Assembly: GCA_020848035.1 (NCBI GenBank) | Contig: JADLAX010000030.1 | Location: 62,001-126,000 of the forward strand | DNA: 64,000 bases | Source: Anaerolineae bacterium | Lineage (GTDB): Bacteria; Chloroflexota; Anaerolineae; Promineifilales; Promineifilaceae | Direction: 5' to 3' | Shown here: one piece after another, positions 33,621 to 40,895 of the stretch | Position numbering within the stretch: position 1 is the first letter of the stretch | Layout: each line of letters begins with the position of its first letter | Position numbers and translations under genes: made by a program | Notes under the pieces: model-generated | The model's database searches: none | The model's input: the letters and a program-made list of their open reading frames with translations, nothing else | Told to the model about the DNA's origin: nothing

Positions 33621-34672
33621 CGTCGCGGCTGTGCCGTGTGCTCCCCTGTAGGCACCTCTCGTCCACTGGGCGCTGCAAACAGCGTATCGTAGGGAAAGTC
33701 GCTGCCCAGCTTGACCAATTCTGCCCGGCAGTAGGCATCAATGCGCTGCTGCTGGGCGGCGGTGAGCAATTCGCTGGAGTTGCCAACCTTGCCCTTCCGC
33801 ATCATTTTGCCGTTTGGATTGCTCCACGGCGTCAGCCGCCCCGGGTAAAACTTGTGGTTGATGGTTCGCATGTGGGCAAATGAACTCTGGTCAACCACCA
33901 ACGCGGCCTCTTCCGGCGTCAGCGCTACGCCCATAAACTCGGCCATGCGCGGGACCACGGCCTCGCCCAATCGTTTCATTTCGGGATAGAGCAAAAACAG
34001 CACATTGGGCTGGTGCCGTACTGCCCAGAACGTGGCGGCATGCCGCGCCCAGGAGCCAAACAAAAAGTCGTCCGATAAAAATACGTCGATGAAAGCATCC
34101 AGCGAAGGGGTCAGCGGCCCAAAGCTGGTGTCGCGCGCAAAATAGTAGCCGGACACCGCTACTTCCTTGGGATCGCGCACTACACAAATGTAACGCGCCG
34201 CTTCCCGAAACGGAATCAAATCCAGCGGCAAATGGGATTTAATGATGCGCAGACCGGTCGGCGCATTTTGCCAGACGATATCGTGCTGAATGTCCAGGGC
34301 GTAGCCGGGCATACCGTCTGGCCAGGGGATCACGTCGTGGACGTGTTCAAATTCGGCCTGGCCCCGGTTGGCGATAAGATGGGCCATCTGCATGGTCCAG
34401 TTTGTGCCGCTTTTGTAGTAGGCGCTGACAATCACGTCATGGGGCGTTGGTTCGTAACCGGCAAAGCTGGTTTCCCATTGGGTCTTCTCTTTAAGCAGGA
34501 TGTTTGTTCTGGTGAAGAGAGACACCATCAGGCCAGCTTTTTCGATGAGCCAAAATATGGGAACGAACAAAAGATAGGTGGGCAACCATAAAATTTTGGC
34601 CGCCAGCGCCATTTTTTGCTCGTCTCGCCGCCGTTTTTCCTGCTGGGCTTGAATCAGGTTTAGCTGTGTCAT
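33545..34672 (-). CDS. Sulfotransferase (Sulfotransfer_1 type)
   Basis: 375 residues. A hydrophobic N-terminal helix (about 27-50) suggests membrane anchoring. The PAPS-binding loop is YYKSGTNW (Lys87-Trp92), the 3'-phosphate motif is VVRDPKEVAVSGYYF and the late motif is MRKGKVGNS, close to RKGxxGDW. These move sulfate from PAPS to a hydroxyl or amine. The ATG 34672 follows GGAAGGAG; an upstream ATG at 34687 lies within that site. The last 25 residues are low-complexity and run into the convergent YfhO-like gene. It is away from the polysaccharide locus and has its own promoter. Confidence 0.88.
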   Translation of the reverse strand: MTQLNLIQAQQEKRRRDEQKMALAAKILWLPTYLLFVPIFWLIEKAGLMVSLFTRTNILLKEKTQWETSFAGYEPTPHDVIVSAYYKSGTNWTMQMAHLIANRGQAEFEHVHDVIPWPDGMPGYALDIQHDIVWQNAPTGLRIIKSHLPLDLIPFREAARYICVVRDPKEVAVSGYYFARDTSFGPLTPSLDAFIDVFLSDDFLFGSWARHAATFWAVRHQPNVLFLLYPEMKRLGEAVVPRMAEFMGVALTPEEAALVVDQSSFAHMRTINHKFYPGRLTPWSNPNGKMMRKGKVGNSSELLTAAQQQRIDAYCRAELVKLGSDFPYDTLFAAPSGREVPTGEHTAQPRRYHGLRHTAVPTNTSPSSDNSPPMA

Positions 34673-34698
34673 GTGTTCTCCTTCCATAGGGTTTGCCT

Positions 34699-34726
34699 AT
34701 TATACGCTGGAGAATAGATGCGTCAG
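34699..34726 (-). promoter_or_regulatory. Promoter of the sulfotransferase gene
   Basis: On the minus strand CTGACG (34726-34721), a 16-base spacer and a perfect TATAAT (34704-34699); transcription would start near 34692, about 20 bases before the ATG. Confidence 0.6.
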
Positions 34727-34855
34727 CTTTTTACCTGCAAATTTGGCGTAAATCAGCTTCAGTTTTAATGGCAAACTGGGGGTGGGATTGGTAGGAACGG
34801 CCGTGCAAAATCTCATCATCAAAGGAACGGTTCATAGGAGTACAGTTCTGGACAT

Positions 34856-34880
34856 TAGAATTTCTGCTGGTAGAATTTCT
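34856..34880 (+). repeat. Direct repeat TAGAATTTCT upstream of DUF6941-hicAB
   Basis: TAGAATTTCT occurs at 34856-34865 and 34871-34880, 15 bases apart, in the 279-base AT-richer spacer before the DUF6941 gene. It might be a binding site, for example for HicB, but this is speculation. No confident promoter is seen in the spacer; a ribosome site AAGGGAG precedes the 34967 ATG. Confidence 0.4.
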
Positions 34881-34966
34881 TAAGACAAGTGCCATGTTCT
34901 AAATTTAGCTGAATTCTTCTCAAAGCAATCAGATAGTTTGTTGCAATAATGTAAGGGAGTATTTCT

Positions 34967-35374
34967 ATGCTTGCTACTGTTCTTCTAGCTGACTTTGCTA
35001 ATCTCACTGACAATTCCAAAATTAATGTAATGGGAGTCTTTAGGCAGATTAACGCAGGTCAGTTCCCTTGCCGACACCTGTCCATGTATTTAGTCATCAA
35101 CTTGCAAACAATGCCGCTTGATGAGCTGCACGGCGAAATGGTATTGGTTGCCCGCTTGATTGATGCTGATGGGACCGTGCTTCATCAACTGGAGATGCCA
35201 TTCACATTTCCTGAATGGAGTGGCAACCTTCGTCCCGAAGCCAATTTCATTTTTCAGATTAACAACCTGCAATTCTCTTATCCTGGAGAGTATGTATGGG
35301 ATGTTTTTGTTAACGATGAAAATGTAGGGCGGTATGAATTTAATCTAAACCAACAAGCCAAAGAAAATGGATAG
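34967..35374 (+). CDS. DUF6941-like small protein
   Basis: 135 residues, mostly beta strands, no signal peptide. It begins with ATVLLADFANLTDNSKINVMGVF and ends with PGEYVWDVFVNDENVGRYEFNL, matching my memory of the DUF6941 pattern in which a two-layer beta fold opens with a CD/AD-x-a motif and closes with PGxYxxxVxVDG. Function unknown. GC is clearly below that of the neighbours. It is five bases from the hicA start, so it is probably in one transcript with the toxin-antitoxin pair. Confidence 0.6.
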   Translation: MLATVLLADFANLTDNSKINVMGVFRQINAGQFPCRHLSMYLVINLQTMPLDELHGEMVLVARLIDADGTVLHQLEMPFTFPEWSGNLRPEANFIFQINNLQFSYPGEYVWDVFVNDENVGRYEFNLNQQAKENG

Positions 35375-35379
35375 AAGAA

Positions 35380-35646
35380 GTGTCTACCTCTGCTGATAAG
35401 CTGTTTGAACGTGCTAAAATTCAACAAACTGGCTGGAAGCGTCAGGAACTTGATAGACTTTATAGCGGTTTTGGATTTATAATCCGCAACGGTCGGAGTC
35501 ATGACATTGTTAGCCATCCAGGTTATCCTATGCTTCGAGAAACGCTACCTCGACACCGTGATGTTAAACCTGTATACGTCCGAAATGCAGTCAGGCTTAT
35601 TAACGAGTTAAACAATCTTCAAAAGGAGGATCACGAAAATGAATGA
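35380..35646 (+). CDS. hicA: HicA-like type II toxin (mRNA interferase)
   Basis: 88 residues, the right size for HicA. The C-terminal half carries the double-stranded-RNA-binding-like fold with GFIIRNGRSHDIVSHPG, in which the His after Ser is the likely catalytic residue, then LPRHRDVKPVYVRNAVRLI. HicA toxins cut mRNA when free. The start is GTG; it overlaps hicB by eight bases. An N-terminal extension of about 15 residues is unusual compared with the shortest HicA proteins. Confidence 0.75.
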   Translation: MSTSADKLFERAKIQQTGWKRQELDRLYSGFGFIIRNGRSHDIVSHPGYPMLRETLPRHRDVKPVYVRNAVRLINELNNLQKEDHENE

Positions 35647-35965
35647 ACAGCTTTGGCAGCAGGCACAAGAATTGGCGGAACGTCGCTATTTTACAGTGAT
35701 TCGCCGTGAAGAAATGGGGGATGACGAATCTTACTATGAAGCGACTCATCCTGATTTACCCGGATGCAGAGCTGATGGTAAAACACCAGAAGAAGCCAAA
35801 CAGGAACTCGCAAAAGCCCGCATGGATTTTATTTATTTTTTGCTTGAAGATGGTTTGCCTGTGCCAGAACCTCAGACCTACGCGGTCCAGGCAAAAGGTG
35901 AACTGCTAAGAGAATCAACGATCCCACATCATGACTATGTGGTTGAGAAGCTGCCTCCCCTATAA
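35639..35965 (+). CDS. hicB: HicB-like antitoxin
   Basis: 108 residues. The partial RNase H-like HicB domain is seen in YYEATHPDLPGCRADGKTPEEAKQEL, with the typical DLPGC segment, then the LLEDGLPVPEP motif. No clear DNA-binding tail is visible after it, though the last 20 residues may form one. An AAGGAGGA site is eight bases upstream within hicA, and the ATG overlaps the hicA stop, so the two are coupled. HicB binds and blocks HicA. The next gene is convergent, ten bases away. Confidence 0.8.
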   Translation: MNEQLWQQAQELAERRYFTVIRREEMGDDESYYEATHPDLPGCRADGKTPEEAKQELAKARMDFIYFLLEDGLPVPEPQTYAVQAKGELLRESTIPHHDYVVEKLPPL

Positions 35966-35975
35966 CAATTCCTTC

Positions 35976-37598
35976 CTACACGTATATCAATTCCAAACGG
36001 CCGTCATCCACCAGCCAAAGTTTGGTAGCGAATTGCTCAATGAAATACCGGTCGTGCACGACGGCGAGGATGGTGCCTTCGAACTGGCTGAGCGCTTCCT
36101 CGAACATGGTGCGCGAGGGGATGTCCAGGTGGTTGGTGGGCTCGTCCAGCAGCAGGAAGTTGCAGCCGGAGGCGACCAATCGGGCCAGCTCTAGCCGCGT
36201 CCGTTCGCCGTAACTGAGACGGCCGTTGGGCCGCAGTGAATCATCCCCCGTGAACAAAAAGTAGTGCAAAAAGGCGCGGGCATCCGTCTCGTTGAGCGGG
36301 GCAACGGCCTGGATGGTGCTGAGCGGCGTTTGTGCCGCGTCGAGCAGCTCCTGTTCCTGGGACATATAGCCAAGCTGGACGCTCTGTCCCAGCCGTACGT
36401 GCCCGGCCAGCGGCGTTAGCTGCCCGGCGATGGTGCGCAGCAGGGTGGTTTTGCCGCTGCCATTCTCTCCAGTGAGGATGATGCGTTCGCCTGCCTGGGC
36501 TTGCAGGTTGATTTGGGTGAGCAGCGGCGCGTGGCCAGGGTAGCCGACGGCCAACTCTTCCAGAAAGAGCACATCTTTGCCCAGGTGGGGCGCTTCATCT
36601 AAATCCAGCTTCATTTGCCAGCTGCGCAGCGGCTTTTCGACGCGCTCGTCGGATTCCAGGTAGCGGTCGAGCTTTTTCTCGCGCGATTTGGCTTTGTTGG
36701 CCACTTTTTTGGCCAGGCGGCGCACGTTGGGCTGGCGCGGCGTGGTGGTTCGTTCCACGGAGCGAGCCTGCTCGAAGGTGCGCTGGATGTCTTGCTTCAT
36801 GCGGCGGATTTCATATTGTTGATCTTTCCAGGTGGACAGGTGTTTTTCCTGCTCGCTGAGGTATTGGCGCAGGTAGTCGGTGTAGTTGCCGGGGTAGTCG
36901 CGGATGGTGTGGCTGTGCGGATTGAGATCGAGGATGCGGTTGGCGGTCTGGTTCAAGAAGGCGCGGTCGTGGGAGACGATGAGGACGCCACCGTTGAAGC
37001 CGCGCAGCCACGCTTCCAGCCATTCCAGCATGCCGATATCCAGGTGGTTGGTTGGCTCGTCGAGCAGGAGCAGCTGCGGTTCATCGAGCAGGATGAGGAC
37101 GAGGGCGAGGCGCGTTTTTTGGCCGCCGCTGAGGCTGCGCACCAGCAGGTTGGGGTCGAGGTGGTCCAGTTGGAAAGTGGCAAGGAGGGGTTGGATACGG
37201 CCGTAATCTGCCCGATTCAACTTCTCCAACACCGCATCATACTTCAGTTGAATTTCCTCGTGGTCAGGCTGCTCCGCCAGCGAATGGGCCAACTGGCCCA
37301 ACTCAGCCTCCAATTCGTCCGGGTCGCCAACGGTCTGGTGCAGCAGTTCACCCAGCGTCTGGTTCTCATCGGGCAAAAAGCCCTGGGCCAGGTAGCCAAT
37401 GCGCAGGTTGGGTGGGTTCAACGTGATGCCGCCGCGATCCGACTGTTCCTGCCCGGTGAGCAGGCGCATGAGCGTGCTTTTGCCGCTGCCGTTGGGGCCA
37501 ATCAGCCCGACGCGCTCGCCCGCGTTGATCGAAAATGTGATGTTTTCCAGAATAGGAGAAAGCCCGTAGGCCTTAGAAAGGTTGTGTGCCGTTAACAT
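35976..37598 (-). CDS. ABC-F family ATPase (ribosome-associated type)
   Basis: 540 residues with two nucleotide-binding domains and no membrane helix. Domain 1 has Walker A GPNGSGKST, LSGGQKTRL and LLLDEPTNHLD; domain 2 has GENGSGKTT, LSYGERTRL and LLLDEPTNHLD. The linker (about 230-330) is rich in Lys/Arg and Glu (RRMKQDIQRTFEQARSVE), as in ABC-F proteins that bind the ribosome. Which subfamily (translation factor or antibiotic protection) cannot be told. The ATG follows GGGTGA. The 250-base leader contains a hairpin but no clear attenuator. Confidence 0.9.
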   Translation of the reverse strand: MLTAHNLSKAYGLSPILENITFSINAGERVGLIGPNGSGKSTLMRLLTGQEQSDRGGITLNPPNLRIGYLAQGFLPDENQTLGELLHQTVGDPDELEAELGQLAHSLAEQPDHEEIQLKYDAVLEKLNRADYGRIQPLLATFQLDHLDPNLLVRSLSGGQKTRLALVLILLDEPQLLLLDEPTNHLDIGMLEWLEAWLRGFNGGVLIVSHDRAFLNQTANRILDLNPHSHTIRDYPGNYTDYLRQYLSEQEKHLSTWKDQQYEIRRMKQDIQRTFEQARSVERTTTPRQPNVRRLAKKVANKAKSREKKLDRYLESDERVEKPLRSWQMKLDLDEAPHLGKDVLFLEELAVGYPGHAPLLTQINLQAQAGERIILTGENGSGKTTLLRTIAGQLTPLAGHVRLGQSVQLGYMSQEQELLDAAQTPLSTIQAVAPLNETDARAFLHYFLFTGDDSLRPNGRLSYGERTRLELARLVASGCNFLLLDEPTNHLDIPSRTMFEEALSQFEGTILAVVHDRYFIEQFATKLWLVDDGRLELIYV

Positions 37599-37779
37599 GA
37601 GTTCACCCGTTTTGGCGGCGCCGCGCGCCAGCCACCATTGCCCCGTTGGGGGTCACATTAGAAATCAGAAAAACAATGGGATGAACTCAATCCGTCATGG
37701 GTCACCTCGGGTGAAGATGTGCCTATTATCCAGAAGTGCGCGGATCTGGCAAATCGAATAGGTGATACACACGAATAAA

Positions 37780-37842
37780 ACGAATAGACGAATGGCACGA
37801 ATAATGATTTGATTTGCCTTATTTGTTCAGTCGTCTATTCGT
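37780..37842. repeat. ACGAATAGACGA inverted repeat (iterated word)
   Basis: ACGAATAGACGA (37780-37791) pairs perfectly with TCGTCTATTCGT (37831-37842); the word ACGAATA recurs at 37771 and 37797. Lies between the GNAT and ABC-F genes and belongs to the iterated-word spacers. Confidence 0.75.
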
Positions 37843-37851
37843 GATCACTTC

Positions 37852-38391
37852 TTAACGGTGCAGCCACTCGCTTTTGAGGATGGAATAGACGGCCGTATCC
37901 CACCACACCCCGCGAAAATATTGCGTTTGGCGCAGGATGCCTTCTGGCTGCATGCCCAACTGCTCGGCCAGGGCGCGGGCACGGCCGTTTCTAGCTTTGG
38001 TTTCGGCGTAGATGCGGTGGATGTTCAGCTGGCTGAAGGCGAAATCGAACAGGGTGTGACAGGCTTCCGTGGCGTAACCGTGGCCCCAGAACGGCCGTCC
38101 AATCGCACAGCCAAACGACGCTTGTTGGTTTGCTGCATCCTCCAGCCGCACGCCGCACGTGCCGATGAGTGTGCCATCGGGCAGGCAGATGGCCAGTTGG
38201 TAGCTGGTGCGCGGGATCTCGGTCGTGCCCTCCAGGATATGGGCGAAGATTTGCTGCCAGAACGGCCGTGTCATCTCTTCCTCCGCATAAAACTGCTGGT
38301 AATCGGGATCGTCGGTGGTGGCGAAAAAAGCGTCAAAATCGGCTGGCTCAAAATCCCGCAGCACCAGCCGGTTGGTGGTTAGTTGGAACAT
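37852..38391 (-). CDS. GNAT family N-acetyltransferase (RimJ/RimL-like)
   Basis: 179 residues with the RimJ/RimL layout: TNRLVLRDFEPADFDAFF at the start, QLAICLPDGTLIGTCGVR, the acetyl-CoA region FWGHGYATEACHTLFDFAF and the closing NGRARALAEQLGMQPEGILRQ. It would acetylate an amine, often a ribosomal protein or a small molecule. The ATG is six bases after the VUT gene stop on the same strand, so the two are cotranscribed. Substrate unknown. Confidence 0.88.
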   Translation of the reverse strand: MFQLTTNRLVLRDFEPADFDAFFATTDDPDYQQFYAEEEMTRPFWQQIFAHILEGTTEIPRTSYQLAICLPDGTLIGTCGVRLEDAANQQASFGCAIGRPFWGHGYATEACHTLFDFAFSQLNIHRIYAETKARNGRARALAEQLGMQPEGILRQTQYFRGVWWDTAVYSILKSEWLHR

Positions 38392-38397
38392 ATCACC

Positions 38398-39096
38398 TCA
38401 ACTTTTGCCCACGCCGTTTTTGGGTGACAGGTAAATGAGCGGCAGGCTGAGCAGCGTCATGCCGTATTTGACGATGAGGTTGAAGACAAAAATCTGCCAG
38501 ACCGTGGCCCAGGGCAGGGTGAGGAAGTGATCTTGCAGCAAGGGCAGTGCGCCAAACGCCCCGACGGCAAAGATCAGATTATCCACCGGCACGCTGATGC
38601 TGTTGCTCAGCAGCACCCGCGCCCACTGGTAATTTTCGGTGATGCGGGTGACAAACCAGTGGTAGACCTCGGTGTCTAGCAGCTCGCTGACCACTTCGGC
38701 CAGGATGGAGGCGATGACGATGCGCCACAGCGGGCCGAGAATGGCGCTGAACTCCGCCCCCAGCCCCCACGACGGGTCGCTGGGCACGCTGGCGGCCCAG
38801 GCCAGGTAAACAGCCATAAACAGGTTGATGATCGCCGCCATGATGATGAGCGCCTGGGCATTGCGCTTGCCCAGCAGTTTGTGCACCAGGTCACGTAAGG
38901 TGAAGGTGATGGGGTAGATGAAGGTGCCCATGTCCACGGCGTAACCCGCCACCAGGCCGATCTTCAGGCTGGTGATGTCGGCCAGCATTTGGGCACCGAT
39001 GTAGCTGGCCACTATCATGACGGCGGCGGTGGGAACGGCCGTTGCCACCACCCGCACCGCTTCAGATTTTGTTTTGTTTTGCGTAAAAACAGTCAT
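38398..39096 (-). CDS. VUT/YhhQ family transporter (queuosine-precursor type)
   Basis: 232 residues with six hydrophobic segments. Typical marks of the VUT_1 family are ANVLADITSLK-like QMLADITSLKIG, the YPITFTLRDLVHKLLG segment in loop 2, AEVVSELLDTEVYHW and SVPVDNLIFAVGAFG. E. coli YhhQ takes up preQ0/preQ1. GGAAGGAA lies before the ATG. The leader of about 165 bases contains a related element (next entry). No queuosine gene is nearby, so the substrate is by family only. Confidence 0.85.
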   Translation of the reverse strand: MTVFTQNKTKSEAVRVVATAVPTAAVMIVASYIGAQMLADITSLKIGLVAGYAVDMGTFIYPITFTLRDLVHKLLGKRNAQALIIMAAIINLFMAVYLAWAASVPSDPSWGLGAEFSAILGPLWRIVIASILAEVVSELLDTEVYHWFVTRITENYQWARVLLSNSISVPVDNLIFAVGAFGALPLLQDHFLTLPWATVWQIFVFNLIVKYGMTLLSLPLIYLSPKNGVGKS

Positions 39097-39160
39097 AAAA
39101 AGTTCCTTCCGACAACACGCAGCAGCAAAACAGACGCTGCTCGTCTGCTTGGTTCGCCTG

Positions 39161-39275
39161 ATGCTGTTCGTTTAACGTTGGCGGGCTTGGTTCCCGCAGT
39201 TTTGGTTGCGCCAATTGCGCTGCCGGGTACGGGCGGGGTGCCCTTTTCTGCTACCGGCGAGGCAGGATTATAACA
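39161..39275 (-). promoter_or_regulatory. Leader element copy 1 (candidate structured RNA with TATAAT)
   Basis: About 115 bases, read on the minus strand, begin with TTATAATCC (39272-39267 is TATAAT) and continue with a GCCGG...CCGGC stem that encloses a GGG-CAC-CCC hairpin. The same element recurs at 40692-40804 with about 78% identity. Upstream of the VUT transporter gene. No known riboswitch was recognised. Confidence 0.55.
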
Positions 39276-39311
39276 AACTTTCTCGTTCTGGCGATTGCCT
39301 GCCTGCTTCCG

Positions 39312-40514
39312 TTACGTTGCCACCCACTTTTTGATGGTTTCATACGCTTGCGGATGATTGAGCATCTCGAAATGATTCATGTCTCGCCCCACCCATTGCT
39401 GCGTTTCTGGAAACAAAAGATGCAGCTGAGGCTTTGGGTGACGGCCCAAGGCGCTCTCTACGGTCACCAGGCCATCACCAATCAGCCAATCACCAACCTG
39501 GCTGGCTTTCTTGCCGATGGTTCCAGCGATGGCATAACACTGCACCCCTTCCGGCAGGGGCACAGGCGTCCGGCAATCGCCCGAATTTTCAAATCGGTCT
39601 TGACCCTGCCAATCTGTGCTCACTACATTGCCGTAACGTAAATCTGTCACCCCGCTGCTCCGAATTTTTCCCAGCCGAGCAAAAGGCGCACTGTATGGAT
39701 TTGTTTCCAGAAGATTATCAATCCAGTTACCACCCTTTTCCAGCAGCGCTCCATGATGTGGCGTGCCTAAAAACACGATCTTTTTTAATTGTTTTGGCCA
39801 CGTATGGCCGAAAAGTTCCCCGTAGTAGCAGGCACTGCGGGAAATCAGGCCGCCCATGCTGTAGGCTATGATGAATAAGTCAACTGGCTGTGGCGATTCA
39901 ACCAGAATGGCTTCCAGGAGACCGGCAAATGCTTGACCATTTTCAGACGTGTGCAGCCCGGTATTATAATGCAGGTAGAGCGGCATGATTCCCAAATCGC
40001 GCAACAGGGCTGCGCCGTGATCGTGACCTTCTCGGTTCCATTGCAGGTCATTCATGCTAGAGCCGTGTACCATGATTGCTATACGGCCGTCTGATTTCTG
40101 GATCATTTCAGCAATTTCGGCAGTAGTAAGGGGCTTCCCTTCACGGCGAAAGCGCATCGGGATGGCCAGCTGATTTTCACTGGCCATCAGATAATCACCA
40201 AGCACGCCGTTTAAGGCGGCCAGTATCGCTTCCCTGCCCGGCGAGGAGTCGCTTTCTCCAATCAAGGCGCTCAGCTGATTTAGCGAAACATCCAATCCTT
40301 TACCGACTATTTTTGTAATGGAGCGAATGTTTTTGTAGACCATGCCCGTGATCCCCTTGGTCCGGGGCGGATCAGTCTTGCTTTGTACCCTACCAAGGTT
40401 GATGATGGTGTGATGCATGGCCTCCACAATGTCTGTCACGCCGACAATGGCATCAACCGTTACTTTCCCGGCTGCTTGAATGTCTTTTGGACGATTGCAG
40501 GATGTTTGGGACAT
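39312..40514 (-). CDS. Alpha/beta hydrolase (esterase/lipase-like)
   Basis: 400 residues. A variable N-terminal region of about 140 residues is followed by the hydrolase fold: IMVHGSSMND (oxyanion loop), the nucleophile elbow YSMGG, GTPHHGALLEKGG, LIGDGLV (acid region) and MNHFEML (His). No signal peptide is seen. The layout is like PGAP1-type and lipase-class hydrolases of unknown substrate. GAGGAAAT precedes the ATG. A second copy of the leader element lies upstream. Confidence 0.82.
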   Translation of the reverse strand: MSQTSCNRPKDIQAAGKVTVDAIVGVTDIVEAMHHTIINLGRVQSKTDPPRTKGITGMVYKNIRSITKIVGKGLDVSLNQLSALIGESDSSPGREAILAALNGVLGDYLMASENQLAIPMRFRREGKPLTTAEIAEMIQKSDGRIAIMVHGSSMNDLQWNREGHDHGAALLRDLGIMPLYLHYNTGLHTSENGQAFAGLLEAILVESPQPVDLFIIAYSMGGLISRSACYYGELFGHTWPKQLKKIVFLGTPHHGALLEKGGNWIDNLLETNPYSAPFARLGKIRSSGVTDLRYGNVVSTDWQGQDRFENSGDCRTPVPLPEGVQCYAIAGTIGKKASQVGDWLIGDGLVTVESALGRHPKPQLHLLFPETQQWVGRDMNHFEMLNHPQAYETIKKWVAT

Positions 40515-40691
40515 ATTTCCTCATGATCTTTCATCGTTTAACGAATAGTTGAGTATTCATTTTCCGTGTCAAAAAACAGGGGGTTGCTGTATAGATGGTT
40601 TGTTGATAGCCCGGCCGTTGCGCAATTAAACGGCCGTACAGGAATACTCCCGCCAGCCTACACCATGCTTGTGTGGGTTGTCATCTTTTAT

Positions 40692-40804
40692 ATGCCGTTT
40701 GTTAATAATGGGCGGGCGTGGGTTCCCCGTTTTGGTTGGGCTAAAAGCGCCGCCGGGTACGGGCGAGGCGCTCTTTCCTGCTACCGACAGGTGGGATTAT
40801 AACA
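40692..40804 (-). promoter_or_regulatory. Leader element copy 2 (candidate structured RNA with TATAAT)
   Basis: Related to the element at 39161-39275. On the minus strand TTATAATCCC (TATAAT at 40801-40796) leads into GUCGG...CCGGC enclosing GAG-CGC-CUC. Compared with copy 1, the GGG/CCC arm has become GAG/CUC and a C-G pair has become U-G, which keeps pairing only on the minus strand. It lies 275 bases before the hydrolase ATG. Confidence 0.55.
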
Positions 40805-40840
40805 GAGTTTGCCCATCTGCCAGCCTGGCCAGCTGGCAAC

Positions 40841-40869
40841 AAAAAAGCGTGGCCAAGCCACGCTTTTTT
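40841..40869 (-). terminator. Strong (bidirectional) terminator at the end of the polysaccharide locus
   Basis: AAAAAAGCGTGGC (40841-40853) pairs perfectly with GCCACGCTTTTTT (40857-40869); the loop is CAA. It lies 27 bases after the Wzz/BY-kinase stop and has T-runs on both strands. Confidence 0.92.
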
Positions 40870-40895
40870 GTTGGTATTTAGTTGAAATGCTGCGG

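Noticed and set aside
39097-39275. preQ1 riboswitch before the YhhQ-like gene
   Set aside because: The leader has structure, but none of the preQ1 class marks I know was found, and a second copy precedes an unrelated hydrolase.
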